Below, one piece after another: positions 1-12,400 of a stretch of DNA of 64,000 nt. The notes below the pieces were generated by a model. That model saw only the letters and a list, made by a program, of their open reading frames with translations, ran no database searches and was not told the origin of the DNA. Source of the stretch: Misgurnus anguillicaudatus (Eukaryota; Chordata; Actinopteri; Cypriniformes; Cobitidae); NCBI RefSeq assembly GCF_027580225.2, contig NC_073356.2, positions 8,153,001 through 8,217,000 of the forward strand. The letters run 5' to 3'. The translations under genes and the position numbers were made by a program. Every line of letters begins with the position of its first letter. The first letter of the stretch is position 1.

Positions 1-299
1 GAGGAAAGCGCGCAGCACATATTTATAACGTGTTGTTATTCAAAATACGTTTTCTACTTGCTTGCAAAAAAAGTTCTCAAAGTGATCATGGCTGAAAGCT
101 GCTCGGGAATATTTCATTATAACGCAACATTCAACTGCTTTAATAGTTTTTAAATAGTTATCAGGCTTACTTATAATTTTACTGTTTTTAACATAACATG
201 CAATAGATAAATTACACCACATAAAGTAGTATACATGTCTAACTATACAGAGTAGTATTTTTTACATTTCTGATTGGGCGGGCCAGCTGTCAATCTGGG

Positions 300-474
300 C
301 GGGCCCAGGCCCGCCCAGGCCCGCCCATAGCTCCGCGCCTGCTTCACTTGCTCATTGTGAAGTTAATATGAATATTTATCGGCCTATATATATATATATC
401 AGTTATCGGCCCCCAAATATGAAGAGTTATCGGTTATCGGTATCGTCCAAAATTTCCATATCGGTGCATCCCTA
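300..474. mobile_element. hAT-type element end fragment
   Basis: The stretch ends in ATCGGTGCATCCCTA, whose reverse complement TAGGGATGCACCGAT has the form of a hAT-type terminal inverted repeat. Upstream are repeated ATCGG motifs and a short TA run, plus a GC-rich patch of GGGCGGGCC repeats at 276-330. No matching left end is visible, so the element is truncated or starts before the window. It lies in the intron upstream of the first visible maneal exon. No gene is seen in 1-643 apart from repeats. Confidence 0.5.
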
Positions 475-643
475 ATCTTTCTTTTTGAAAACATAAAATG
501 TGAAAATTTAAAGCATGTCTATTTAGAAGGACTATATTGTAGGTATTCTCCTTTATGATCAGTTGAGATGAGTTGATTCAGAAACTGTTGTGGTGATGTT
601 TTAGACTTTTAAGACACTAATAACAGGCTTAAATCTATTACAG

Positions 644-742
644 GTTGCGTTTCACCTGCAGCCATACAAAGGCCGAACGGACCTCAGTGTGCATGACAAC
701 ATCAAATACATCATTGACAAGTAGGTGCCATCTCCTTACCTA

Positions 743-775
<33 letters not shown>

Positions 776-2389
776 TCGTCCGTCCATCCATCCATCCATC
801 CATCCATCCATCCATCCATCCATCCATCCATCTTTCATTCATCTTTCATCCATCTATTTATCTTTCTATCTGCCATCCATACATTTAACTATCTATCCAT
901 CCATCCATCCATCCATTCATCCATCTCTGATCCATCCTTTTATCTATCTATCTATCTATCTATCCATCCATCCATTTTTCTTCCGTCCATCCATCCATCC
1001 ATCTTCTTCCTTACCTATCTGTCTGTCTGTCTATCTATCTGTTTGTCTATCCATCCATCTGTCTGTCTATCTATCCATCCATCTTTCTTCCATCTATCCA
1101 TCCATCCATCTTTCATCCATCCATTTATCTGTCATCCATCTATTTAACTATCTATCCATCCATCCATCTTTCTTCCTTCCATCCATCCATCCATCCATTT
1201 ATCTATCTATCCATGCATCCATGTATTTAACTATCTATCCATACATCTTTCATCCATCCATTTATCTATCCATCCATCTATTTAACTATCGATCGATCCA
1301 TCCATCCATCTTCCTTCCTTCCATCTTCTTCCTTATAGGTTTCATCTCCTAACCTATCTGTCATCCATCCATCCATCCATCCATCCATCCATCCATCTTT
1401 CATCCATACATCCGTTCATCCATCCATGCATCTATTTAACTATCTATCCATCCATCTTCCTTCGTCCATCCATCCATCCATTCATCCATCTTTCTTACAT
1501 CCATCCATCCATCCATTTAACTGTCTATCCATTTAACTATCTATCCATTTAACTATATATTCATCCATCCATCCATCCATCCATCCATCTATCTATCTAT
1601 ACATTTAACTATCTATCTTTTTAACTATATTATCCATCCTGCTTTAATCCATCCATCCACTTATCTATCTATCATCCATCCATCTATTTAACTATCCAGC
1701 CAGCCACATGTTCAGTGTAATTGAAATCCTGTCTTTTGAAATCTCTTGACAAATATGGCAAACACGGTGCTTTCTACAGGTTCAGGTCGAGCACCGGAAG
1801 GGTCCTTCCCCTCTTTTACGTGTACGACTCGTACCTGACACCATCCGAGTCCTGGGCTGAGCTGCTGACCGCTCGCGGCTCTCACAGCGTCCGAGGAACC
1901 CCTTACGATGGCATCTTCATTGCTCTTATCGTAGAAGAACGTCATAAGGGAGACATACTGTCTGGTGGTTTTGACGGCATGTACACTTACTTCGCCTCCA
2001 ACGGTTTCTCCTTCGGATCTTCGCATCAGAACTGGAAAGCGGTCAAAGCTTTCTGCGACAAGAACAACTTGCTGTTCGTGCCCAGCGCTGGGCCCGGTTA
2101 CGTGGACACCGCCGTTCGTCCCTGGAACAATCACAATACACGCAACAGAGTGAACGGACGATATTACGAGACCTCGTTGCAGGCGGCGATGTCCGTCAGG
2201 CCTGACATCATCACGATAACCTCATTTAACGAGTGGCATGAGGGAACTCAGATCGAGAGGGCCGTGCCCAAGAAAACTGTGGCCCGTCTGTATTTGGACT
2301 ACAAACCCCATCAACCGGACCATTACCTGGAGCTCACTAGAAAGTGGGCGGAGCATTTCAGTAAAGAGAAAGAGCAGTGGCTTATGTGA
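644..2389 (+). CDS. maneal: Glycoprotein endo-alpha-1,2-mannosidase-like protein, last two exons (partial gene)
   Basis: This is the 3' part of a GH99 family gene; earlier exons lie before the window. GH99 enzymes are Golgi membrane proteins that cleave internal glucosylated mannose units of N-glycans. The first visible exon (644-720) reads [19 protein letters not shown]... and ends in phase 2 before GTAGGT. The last exon (expected from 1753) starts [20 protein letters not shown], contains SPYDG-like [22 protein letters not shown] and GPGYVDT, and ends KEKEQWLM with TGA at 2387-2389. The [11 protein letters not shown] block carries the two glutamates that are catalytic in the family (codons 2231-2233 and 2240-2242). 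The KEKEQWLM tail and [16 protein letters not shown] favour MANEAL over MANEA, from memory of both. The expected acceptor at 1751-1752 is AA rather than AG. An AG at 1778-1779 keeps frame but would drop nine conserved residues. Confidence 0.85.
727..1706. repeat. Compound tetranucleotide microsatellite (CTGT/ATCC/ATCT)
   Basis: Almost the whole intron between the two maneal exons is a compound microsatellite: CTGT repeats, then long ATCC/CATC and CTAT tracts interspersed with TTTAACTATC blocks. Long open frames rich in HPSIHPSI arise from the four-base repeat and are not coding. Confidence 0.95.
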
Positions 2390-2945
2390 TTGGACATTAC
2401 GTCTCTGAATTGTCTTCACGCTACCATTATCAATTACTATCCGTCAATTCATTTAGATGTTAAAGGCAGCTAGTTAACATTTGATTAACTGATACGTTTC
2501 TTTTACTGTACGTTTTCTTGCTGACTGAATGATGCAGGTATTTAAATGTTCGCCCAAAAATTCTGCTATTATTTGTGACCCTGTCTGTGAAATCATTTAC
2601 GTGTACTCTCATTATTTTATGCAACACAAATGCAGATGTTTTAGAAATTAAAATGAATGGGAACTTGGCTCCAAAAATTCAAATGATTAAATCTTACCCT
2701 CAAATCAGATTTACGAATAGGTAACACATTAAGATTAGGCATTGAATCTGTGAATATCTGTGAAATTATGTGGCCTCAGGACTTTAATTGTGTGACTGTG
2801 TGTGATATTTTAAAAACGTCCTTGTGATCGCTAATGGTGGATGTGGTTGGTTGGTTGGTTTGGAAAATGGTAGGATTTATTATTTGCCATTATGAAAATG
2901 AAAAATGTTGCATATTGTAATTCACATTTAATTAATAAAAAACTA
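2390..2945 (+). terminator. maneal: maneal 3' UTR and polyadenylation signal
   Basis: Non-coding sequence follows the TGA stop. The first canonical AATAAA on this strand after the stop is at 2934-2939, which would give a 3' UTR of roughly 0.55 kb. The true cleavage site cannot be seen. Confidence 0.5.
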
Positions 2946-3497
2946 AACATGAAATTGAATTGTACATTAGTAATGGTTTATTTGGGCACAATGATGAAAT
3001 GGACATGATATTAAATGGTATTTGTGTGAAGCATCTGTAAAACTAACTATATGGTCAAAATGAAACAACTACGAAAATGAAGTGTGACCCTGGAGCACAT
3101 AAATATGTCATAAGTAGCATATTTGTAGCAATAGCAAACAATACATTGTGTGGGTTAAAATTATAATCACTTTAAAGATATTAAGTAAAGATCATGTTCC
3201 ATGAAGATTTTTTAAAATTTATTTATTATTATATCATGATATATGTAAAGAACATCATATGGACAACTTTAAAGGAGATTTTCTCAATATTTATAGATTT
3301 TTTGCAACCTCAGAATCCAATATTTCAAAAATTGTCATATCATACATCAATGAAAAGCTTATTTATTTGAACTTCTACCTACCCCTTTTGAGCATAATTT
3401 CTATTTTTTTCTCTCCCTTTTCTATTTTTTTCCTTACTTATAATGAAATTTGTTATTATGTTGATTTTTATGTAATAAGATGCTCAAATAAACTAAA

Positions 3498-3556
3498 AAT
3501 GATAATGATGATGATGATATGATGATGATGATGAAATGATGATGATGATGATGAAC
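3498..3556. repeat. GAT trinucleotide microsatellite
   Basis: Runs of GATGAT are broken by short interruptions. The surrounding 2.95-3.9 kb is AT-rich with no gene or other element recognised. Confidence 0.85.
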
Positions 3557-3907
3557 TTTAGAGAAAAAAATGACCCTTTTGACTGGTTTTCTGGTTCGGG
3601 GTCACTAATAATATAATGATAAAAGTATCACTGTAAACCCAAACAGTACAAAATAAGTGAACTGTACTCAAACCAGTGAAAAAGTTTATTCATTTGTTCA
3701 ACTATTTCAACACTTTGAATTCCACAAACTCAAATAAAATAAGTCAAAGAGCTTAGCTAACATTTTGATTATCCAAACAGCGTCACTTCAATACACCGGC
3801 CTCATTTTAACAAACACTGAAAATGATTACAAACTTTTGGTGGTTGTGATGAGGTTTTATGGCATTCAATCTGCCAGTTAAGCTAAAAAAGATTCTGGCA
3901 CTGCAAA

Positions 3908-4159
3908 TGAAGAGTTTCAATGCAAAACGAGATAACCACCGTTTTTATAATTGTTCAGAAATCTCGTTTTTTGGTTGTGCATTCCTATTAATTTCAATAC
4001 AACTGCAGTTTGTTTGTTTTGATTTAAACCTTCATAACTTAAAAAATACAGCTAAGTAGCACCATAAAACAAAATAATAACATGATAACATAATAATAAA
4101 CATGTTTTGACAAAAATGTTAAAAAATGGATTTATCTCGTTTTGCAACGAAACTCTTCA
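3908..4159. mobile_element. MITE with GAAGAGTTTC / GAAACTCTTC ends
   Basis: The ends are inverted: TGAAGAGTTTC..GCAAAACGAGATAA on the left and TTATCTCGTTTTGCAACGAA..ACTCTTCA on the right. About 250 bp, non-coding. A second, diverged copy lies at 12664-12893 in the opposite orientation; the shared core encodes the same accidental peptide (GCAFxLISIQLxxVCFDLNL), showing they are copies of one family. Confidence 0.75.
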
Positions 4160-5408
4160 AATTTACTTCAGTTAAAAGTTAAAGATCCCGTTCTGTCTGT
4201 GATTTTAAAGCTTTGATTGTGTTTATAGTGGGCAATATAACGTGTGTTCATGTTTCACGTGTAAAAAAACACAGTATTTTTCACACAATTTACTTATCTG
4301 TATAGCGCTGTTTTCACTGTCCTCAAAACAGGCTGATTCTTCCTTGTTATGTGAAGTCCCTCCTTCAGAAATACGTATCGAGTTCTGATTGTGTAGTTTG
4401 TTTAGTGTGTTGTGATTCGATAGCAGCTTATCTTAGCAGAGCCGTTTGAGCCAAAGCTGGTGACTGACGTCTTCCTGTGGGCGGAGTTTAGTCAACGAAC
4501 TGTTTTACTGACGTCATTAAAGCAGGAAATAGAGGGCTGTAGTCCAAACCAGCCGTTCGTTGTAGGCTTTTAAAGAGGAATTCTATTAAAGAAAATATAT
4601 CGCCTGGCAGTGAACTTTGAGCTTTATCATTGTTCAGGTATTATTTATGCTATTGTAGCAACATTACACACTAACTAGGGTTTAAAAAATGGTATCAGGA
4701 AGAACGTGATCTTTAAATCAACAAAATTGATTGAGGAGGAATTCCAGTTCCCAGCATGCTTTGCATGACCCTGCATTACGAGAGCATTTTTTTTAAATGA
4801 CGTGAAATTTTATGTGGTTTTCATTAAATGTCGGAGATTTAGAAGAGTTTGCTGTTTTTGTTTTAAATGTACTCAAATATTAAACACAATGAAATATAAA
4901 GTTAAGCTTGGATTAATTGTAATTTATAAATATTATTTACTTAAAATTTTTAAGTTGGTTTACTTAAATGATTTTAGGTAATTCGTTTCCACAAAAGTTT
5001 TGAGTACACTGAACTTGTCAGGTTTTACAATGTAGGGTATCAGTAAAAATCCTTTAAAAAGTTGAGTTTAATTCATGGAAAGCGATTGCCTTTATTAATT
5101 TGAGTTTATAAACTCAATTATGTGTTAACAGAGTATTAGTTAAAATCTACATGTTCAATGACGCTTTAGTTGTTAACTAAACTCAATATTTACAAGTTTG
5201 TATTACAAACACATGTTACTTATGAAACTCAAAAGAGGATGAGCGCGTCAGAAGGGATTGATCTCAGTACCGCCATTATACTGTAAAAAATTGCTGTAGA
5301 AATGACAGTATTACTGGCAACTGTATCTAACTTACTGTAGATTTAAATTGATGTTATTTACTGGCAACAGTTTTTGTTCAAAGTTAAATAAACATTAAAC
5401 ATTAACAA
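4160..5408. other. AT-rich intergenic stretch, no gene seen
   Basis: No open frame with recognisable protein similarity. It includes a GC-richer patch (4430-4560) and short inverted fragments resembling the CATGCTTTGCATGA hairpin family seen at 5409-5591. Nothing else can be supported. Confidence 0.5.
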
Positions 5409-5591
5409 GTCTTTATCTTTAGAGAATAAAACTAAAGCATAATAACAGCCTCATGCAAAGCATTATGGGAACCAAAATCTGAAGGCATAAAAAACAGAAG
5501 GCGGGATGTCGCCCTTATCGGGAATTTTTGGTTCCCAGAATGCTTTGCATGAGGCTGTTATTTTATAGTTTTATTCTGTAAAGACAAAGAC
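5409..5591. repeat. Hairpin MITE with AGCCTCATGCAAAGCAT arms
   Basis: Left arm GTCTTTATCTTTAGAGAATA..AACAGCCTCATGCAAAGCAT and right arm ATGCTTTGCATGAGGCTGTT..TTCTGTAAAGACAAAGAC form an inverted repeat of about 80 bp per arm. A related copy is at 38784-38940 and a one-arm fragment near 4750. Confidence 0.75.
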
Positions 5592-5659
5592 TTGGAAGAA
5601 AATCACCTTTAAAGTTCCGCTAAATAAATTTTTACAAGATCATTTTGATCCATATGATG

Positions 5660-7217
5660 TACAACCCCAAAACAGAAGAAGTTGGGACACTGTAGAAATT
5701 GTGAGTAAAAAAGGAATGGAATAATTTACAAATCTCATAAACTTATATTTTATTCACAACAGAATATAGATAACATATCAAATGTTAAAAGTAAGATATT
5801 TTAAAATGTCATGCCAAATATTGGCTCATTTTGGATTTCATGAGAGCTACACATTCCAAAAAAAGTTGGGACAGGTAGCAATAAGAGGCCGGGAAATTTA
5901 AATGTACATATAAGGAACAGTTGAAGGACCAATTTGCAACTTATAAGGTCAATTGGCAACATGATTGGGTATAAAAAGAGCCTCTCAGAGTAGCAGTGTC
6001 TCTCAGACGTCAAGATGGGCAGAGAATCACCAATTCCCCCAATGCTGCGGCGAAAAATTATTTTCTGAGTTTCTCAGAGAAAAATTGCAATGAGATTGAA
6101 GTTATCATCATCTACAGTGCATAATATCATTTAAAGATTCAGAGAATCTGGAACAATCTCTGTGTGTAAGTGTCAAGACCGGAAAACCATACCGGATGCC
6201 CGTGATCTTCGGGCCCTAAGACAGCACTGCATCACATACAGGAATGCTACTGTAATGGAAATCACAACATGGACTCGGGAATACTTCCAGAAAACATTGT
6301 CAGTGAACACAATCCACCGTGTCATTCGCTGTTGCCAGCTAAAACTCTATAGGTCAAAAAAGAAGCCATATCTAAACATGATCCAGAAGCACAGGCGTTT
6401 TCTCTGGGCAAGGCTCATTTAAAATGGACTTTGGCAAAGTGCAAAACTGTTCTGTGGTCCAACGAATCAAAATTTGAAGTTCTTTTTGAAAAACTGGGAT
6501 GCCATTTCATCCGGACTAAAGAGGACAATGACAACCCAAGTTGTTATTAGCGCTCTTTTCAGAAGCCTGCATCTCTGATGGTTTGGGGTTGCATAAGTGT
6601 GTGTGGCATGGGCAGCTTACACATCTGGAAAGGCACCATTAATGCTGAAAGGTTTATCCAAGTTATAGATATGATCCCATTCAGACGTCGTCTCTTTCAG
6701 GAAAGACCTTGCATTTTCCAACATGACAATGCCAGACCACATACTGCATCAATTACAACATCATGCCTGCGTAGAAGAAGGATCCGGGTACTGAAATGGC
6801 CAGCCTGCAGTCCAGATCTTTCACCCAAAGAAAAGATTTGGCGCATCATAAAGAGGAAGATGCGACAAAGAAGACCTAAGACAGTTGAGCAACTAGAAGT
6901 CTGTTTTAGACAAGAATAGGACAACATTCCTATTCCTAAACATTGTTCCTCCTGCAGCTGTTCCTTATATGTACATTTAACTTTTCTGGCCTCTTATTGC
7001 TACCTGTCCCAACTTTTTTTGGAATGTGTAGCTCTCATGAAATCCAAAATGAGCCAATATTTGGCATGACATTTCAAAATGTATCACTTTCAACATTTGA
7101 TTTGTTATCTATATTCTACTGTGAATAAAATATAAGTTTATGAGATTTGTAAATTATTCCATTCCTTTTTTACTCACAATTTCTACAGTGTCCCAACTTT
7201 TTCTGTTTTGCGTTGTA
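5660..7217 (+). mobile_element. Tc1-like DNA transposon, inactive, with long inverted repeats
   Basis: The element begins TACAACCCCAAAACAG and ends CTGTTTTGCGTTGTA, flanked by TA as expected for Tc1/mariner. The terminal inverted repeats are long (about 270 bp) and contain inner copies of the AAAAAGTTGGGACA motif. The centre holds a broken transposase gene. It lies between the maneal and utp18 genes. Confidence 0.95.
6014..6925 (+). pseudogene. Tc1-like transposase pseudogene
   Basis: Starts MGRESPIPPMLRRK and then breaks at an early stop after a short deletion. Later pieces in shifted frames are recognisable: RKTIPDARDLRALRQHCITY, SLMVWGCISVCGMGSLHIWK, CIFQHDNARPHTASITTS and LKWPACSPDLSP. 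The first catalytic aspartate of the DDE triad is replaced: the usual WSDES reads WSNES near 6460. The second Asp (HDNARPH) and the Glu (here PKEKIW) remain. The C-terminal region after RQE is deleted, with the sequence jumping straight into the 3' inverted repeat. It cannot encode an active enzyme. Confidence 0.92.
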
Positions 7218-8012
7218 TATTTGCTATTGCCACAAATATACTCGTGCCACTTGGGTTAAAAATGTTTATTAGTATAAAGTCTGCCAATAAGAAATCCTCA
7301 TAACTTAACTGCCAAAAGAATAATTTTAAGAATAAAAGTAGCAGTGATGTTTGGTAGCACTGCCTTATTGCATATTTCTGAATAAAATTACCTGTTTAAA
7401 GTAAAGTTTAAATATATGATTTAATTATTTTTGTTTTGTATGTGTGGACAGCATTTAAAGGTGCAGTAGAATGGATAACTGTATGTACCATAGATAAATA
7501 TGAGTTTTGTACACGGTAATGACATATCATGAGCCTCAAACACGATTGTTTCCTCCTTCTTATGTAAACCTCATGCACGCAAAAGACCGCTTGAAGGCAG
7601 ACCAATCTCAACATGACACAAGACATTACAGTCGAGATGTACACCCCAACATTAAATTACACATTACAATGTTGTGTTACAATGCTAAAAACAAAGTTAT
7701 GACTGCTGGGTTAGCATTATATGCTAGTTAATGCTATATGCTAGCATTTAGGCTGAAGTTCTGCTATTGACGTTAGTAACGTTTTGCAGGACCATACTGA
7801 AAAAAACACAAACTTTCAACGCAAAAATGTCCATTAACCATCCTAACAATTTATTATTCCTCAAATTTCGTATCTTCATCTGATACAGGCTCAAACGTAA
7901 GATCGGTTTACACACACAGAGAGAAGGAGCTGTTCTGAGAAACAGCCAATCAGAGCAGAGCTCAATATTAATATTCATGAGCCTTTCAAATAAGGTAATA
8001 ATAGATCATTTC
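7218..8012. other. Intergenic stretch, no gene seen
   Basis: AT-rich sequence with short open frames that have no recognisable content. Nothing further can be supported. Confidence 0.5.
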
Positions 8013-8584
8013 ATAGAGACAGAGCGCAGTTATGCAAATTTGAAAAACACGCCTACCGGGGGGAAAATAATCCTACCGTCCCCATTGACTTTGTATGGCG
8101 AGAGGCCGCCTCCTTGTCATTTCTGGCTTATAAGAAAAAAACAAATAATGCCTAAAAAGCTGTTGTGTGACAATATGTACAGCTAACAAGCCAAAGAACC
8201 CAGAAATAAGTGTTTATAAGCTGTCGAGCAGTAAAACCCAGTCTTTAAGGAGAATAAAGTGGATCGCCGACTACGTTTCCCCCTAGTGGACGCAGTTCTA
8301 CTAATAGGAGTACTATGAAAAGTTGCCTGTTTTCCACTTTTGTGTCTTTAAACGCTCGTTTTTTGAGGTCGACAGCTAATAAAAACGTATTTCTGGGTTC
8401 TTTGGCTTGTTAGCTGTACATATTGTCACACAGCAGCTTTTAGGCATTATTTTGTTTTTTGTTATAAGCCAGAAATGACAAGGAGGCGGCCTCTCGCAAT
8501 ACAAAGTCAATGGAGACGGTTGGATTGTTTTCCCCCACGGTGGGCGTGGTTTTCAGGTTATGACGCGCTGCGCTCTGTCTCTAT
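8013..8584. mobile_element. Palindromic MITE with ATAGAGACAGAGCGCAG ends
   Basis: Perfect 17-bp ends (ATAGAGACAGAGCGCAG and its complement) bracket long inverted arms. For example GAGGCCGCCTCCTTGTCATT on the left pairs with AATGACAAGGAGGCGGCCTC on the right, and ACAGCTAACAAGCCAAAGAA with its complement. The 572-bp unit would fold into a large hairpin. No coding content. Confidence 0.85.
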
Positions 8585-9233
8585 TCCAAAGGCAAATCCT
8601 AGTGTTGTAAATGGACATGTAAAACCAACTCTGGATAATTTTTGCAGTTAATAAAGTCACATATGTAGATATCAGAGGACAATTTAATAGATTATTTGAT
8701 GAATTAATTCTTTGGCACCTTTAAATTATAAGGTTTACTTGCATGTTAATCAATTTTAATATACCAAAACAATAGAAAGGCTTTGCCTCTGGAATTTGAA
8801 TTTTTGGGTAAGGTATTTTTGAAATAAAAGCATTTATGTTTGGTGGGTAAAACACTTTAATTATCGCATCGATTAAACAAATGATAACCAAATATTTAAA
8901 GCTTAAAAACATTGTTTATGATCACAGCACTTTCTGACCATAAAGACAATTTTTGTACTATTTCTATATGGTGTGTGTGATTTTTTAAGGTGTGTAAAAT
9001 CATCCTATATAATGTAAAGAACATTCTGTACAAATATAACCTTGATATCTTTAATACTGAGTGAAGTCATGTCAAAGATTGAAACCAATGATTCAAATCA
9101 AACTTTGATGCTCCGTATCTTAAAATTACATGATGAGACTTTTGCCTAAATTTTGCCAATATGAGCCTGTATATATTCTGAATATGCTACATTTGCACCC
9201 CTGAATAGACTAGACATAAAAGCACATACGTTT

Positions 9234-9239
9234 TTATTT
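9234..9239 (-). terminator. utp18: utp18 polyadenylation signal candidate
   Basis: An AATAAA lies on the - strand about 170 bases after the last proposed utp18 exon, in an A/T-only stretch. Several overlapping AATAAA-like words make the exact site uncertain. Confidence 0.45.
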
Positions 9240-9410
9240 TTATTTTTTTATTTGAAGATCACCTAAGAACAACAAATAAGTTGAATCTTTCAGATCAAAA
9301 TATGGGTGATAATTTACTATCAACCATCTGTGCAATGAATTATTGAATACAATAAAAATCCAAGAACTGATGAAAGACACATTTAAGATGAAGAGCCGTC
9401 TCAACAAAAG

Positions 9411-12400
9411 TCACTCGCTGAAAAAACTGAATGTCGTCTGACTGCTTTAAAAGTTTTTATAATGCAGAAGTCTAAAAAACAAAGAATGTAAACGATTTCA
9501 AAAACATCAAATGACTGCAAGTTACTAACAAATATCTTTAAAAAAAATATATTTTAAATCCTTGTAATTTACCTGAACAGAAGTGCATGGCCTTTATTAT
9601 TGGCCACAGTGTAGAAGCCGCTCCTCGGAGAGAAATCCAGACAGCGAGTTTGAAATATTGTCTTTTTTCTCATTTGTGGAAAGTTGGAGAACACTGTGAA
9701 ACTGGGAATGTGCACCTAAAGAAAAAAAATCAGGAATTTTAAGCTGAATAAAGCAGCTTCAGAAAAAATCAGCTGAAAGCATAGCGGTTTAGTTTTTGTT
9801 ACTGGCTTCATTGCTTTTACATCATCTCACTGTTAAGAACAACGGATGACATCACACACAAATATTTCCTTTAAATCATGAAATATCAACTCTCATTTCT
9901 CTAAATTTGCAGCAGATAACCAAACTAGAACTAGTACGAGTTTTCTCTCATACTTCTGCACATAATTCACCATCACCATTTGTACTCTGGGACAACTCAA
10001 AATCGTGCGACTTTTTAGGAGGGGTGTGCTAAAACTTCTATAGATTCTTGGTGAGATCCTTATTCTTATTTGATGTAATCTAAAACCAAACTACACAACC
10101 CTGAATTTTTATATAAACACATTAAGTCTAAATCGACTGTAAACATTTAAGACAAAAAATATATAAAAATTCTTCACTTTTACATATTAATGTTTGGTTT
10201 TGACAAATATTTTATGACGCACCAATCGGTTGGCATCGTCCTCTGCTCGTGATCCGATGGCCAAAATCTCTGAGGTGTTATTGAAGCACAGGGAGGTGGC
10301 AGGTGTCACCAGGTTCATAACGGCCTTCAGAGGTTTGGGCTCAATATTGTGCAGGCAATCCTTTTGTGAATAGATGTTCACCACACCAGACTGAGAGCTA
10401 CAAATAAAACATGAAAAAAAAAATGTGCAGGACACAAAAACATTTCACAGGATTCATACACAATAATGATGGACAGAAGATAGCCTTTAAGATACACTTT
10501 GTCTGACAGACAGTAAACCAAGTAATCATTATTCACTTTTTAATGTGACGTTATGTTGCGTTACATACAAAAAAAACTCCTGCAACAGTGTCTTAAGGCC
10601 AAAGTATGGTCCATTTTTTACGTGTACGCGCACACGCTAGATTTTTGAAACCCAGCGTACATTGTATGCGTGTCGCACATGAGTCTAAAAGAGTATGTAG
10701 CCCCAGGAGATCCACTGCATTCTGTCGCAATGTGCATGTGTCGAACGTCTGTGTACATGTATGAGTCAAATAAAATATGCTTTGCAAGGCTGTGTGTTCG
10801 ACTGTGCGCATACGTTCACGTACAAATTAAAAAAAGAGTACCATAAGGTGTCAGATCCACAGCACTTTTTCAAGCAGGGTGTATTTATAAATATTATGCA
10901 TGATAAATGTTTATTTAGGTTCACCAATTTTCGTCTTGTCTTTTAGTTACTGTATTTACATTGTGTTATATTAAAGGCGCACTTTTTGTAAGGATTCTAC
11001 GCACAGTTTTATAAATGAGACCCCAGATAAGAATCCATCTGTTAGACGTTACTCACCCACACGCCAAATACATGTCATCTCCTGACAGCGCCAGTGACGT
11101 GGCCTTTACACAGCCATCATCTGTAAACTTCTTTAAACATTTACTGCTCCTCACATCCCAGATAAACACATCACCGTCCACTGGAACACACACACAGCAC
11201 AACAATACATCACATACATTAAGACAGATTTCCAGATCCATTTCATAGCACTGCATCAAATTTTATCAGATCACTTATTTTGAATACTGTGGTACAGAAA
11301 CTTTATTTATGATGGCCATAGCGCTGGCATTACGAGGAGACTCTTAACAATTCACTGCATTTAGGTTTATAATACCGGCCATTTTGTCCCAAAGCTCTGT
11401 TAAATTCTGATCCATTTTAGATGAGTCGATAACTGAGAGAAAGATCTCAATTTAAACCAGTCGCGTAGCTATGGGTGGGCCTGGGTGGGCCTGGGTCCAC
11501 CCACCTGTCAGCCAGGCCCACCCACCTGCCTATCCAGTAAGGCCTAGTTATCATAAAGAGTAAATTATGTTGCATTTATCACTATACTTGACCTATAAAA
11601 TAAATATTTTTTTAAACTCTTGTTTGCTATTATAATAAGAAATAAGTTAATTTTGTAAATAGTAGTGCAATAAATAGCGCATTTCGAACAGCCTCCTGGC
11701 CCCTCCTACACCCCACATCATAGAAATTAACGCCCGGTTTAAGGCTGACACGTAAGGAATAATGAAAGCTGCGCTGCTTCATTGTCTTAGAATGAAGGTC
11801 ACGAAGACCTTCGGTGAGAAGACTTTATTACAGCTTGATGGTGCACCCTTTAACATTACCGTTGAGGTTTCTGAACCTGAGGTGTTTGTTCAGCAGCTAA
11901 AAATGGAAAAGTCTTTGCAGATAACATTTGCGCCCATGAGCCTTCTGGTCTGAAAACGATGTGTGTTGCGCATAGTTGGTGCTTTGCTATTTTGAGGCAA
12001 ATAAAATAGACTAGCCTACGCCACTGACCAACTAAAACCTGCCAATGGAGAAATATTGCTTTTGTTATTTAATGAGCGCATACGCGCCTATAAACGGCAA
12101 CGCGCATTTGCGCCTATAAACGGCAACGTGCATTTGCTTATCACATGGATGCGCAGCAGCACATAAACGTTTAAACTATGAAAAATCAAAGGATTAAAAT
12201 GTTAAAATGTTTTAAAGATTATTATTGTGTGTCTTGGACATAAATGAGGACCAATTATGAGACGTTAGAAGGCGTAAAAACCTGCTTCACCTGTAGCCTG
12301 GTAAGTAATTAAATGTTTTGCTTTAAACAAATGCAAATATTGTATTTATTTAGAATTTTTTTAATGCTACCCCAAAGATTTATTATATATGATGACTTTG

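Noticed and set aside
645..1352. Open frames rich in HPSIHPSI
   Set aside because: Products of the CATC/ATCC microsatellite; only the first 77 bases belong to a real maneal exon, in a different frame.
1712..2134. Antisense 140-codon frame over the maneal exon
   Set aside because: Shadow of the conserved + strand coding exon.
11762..11953. 63-codon frame in the utp18 intron
   Set aside because: Inside a hAT-type element, no recognisable domain, no splice context.
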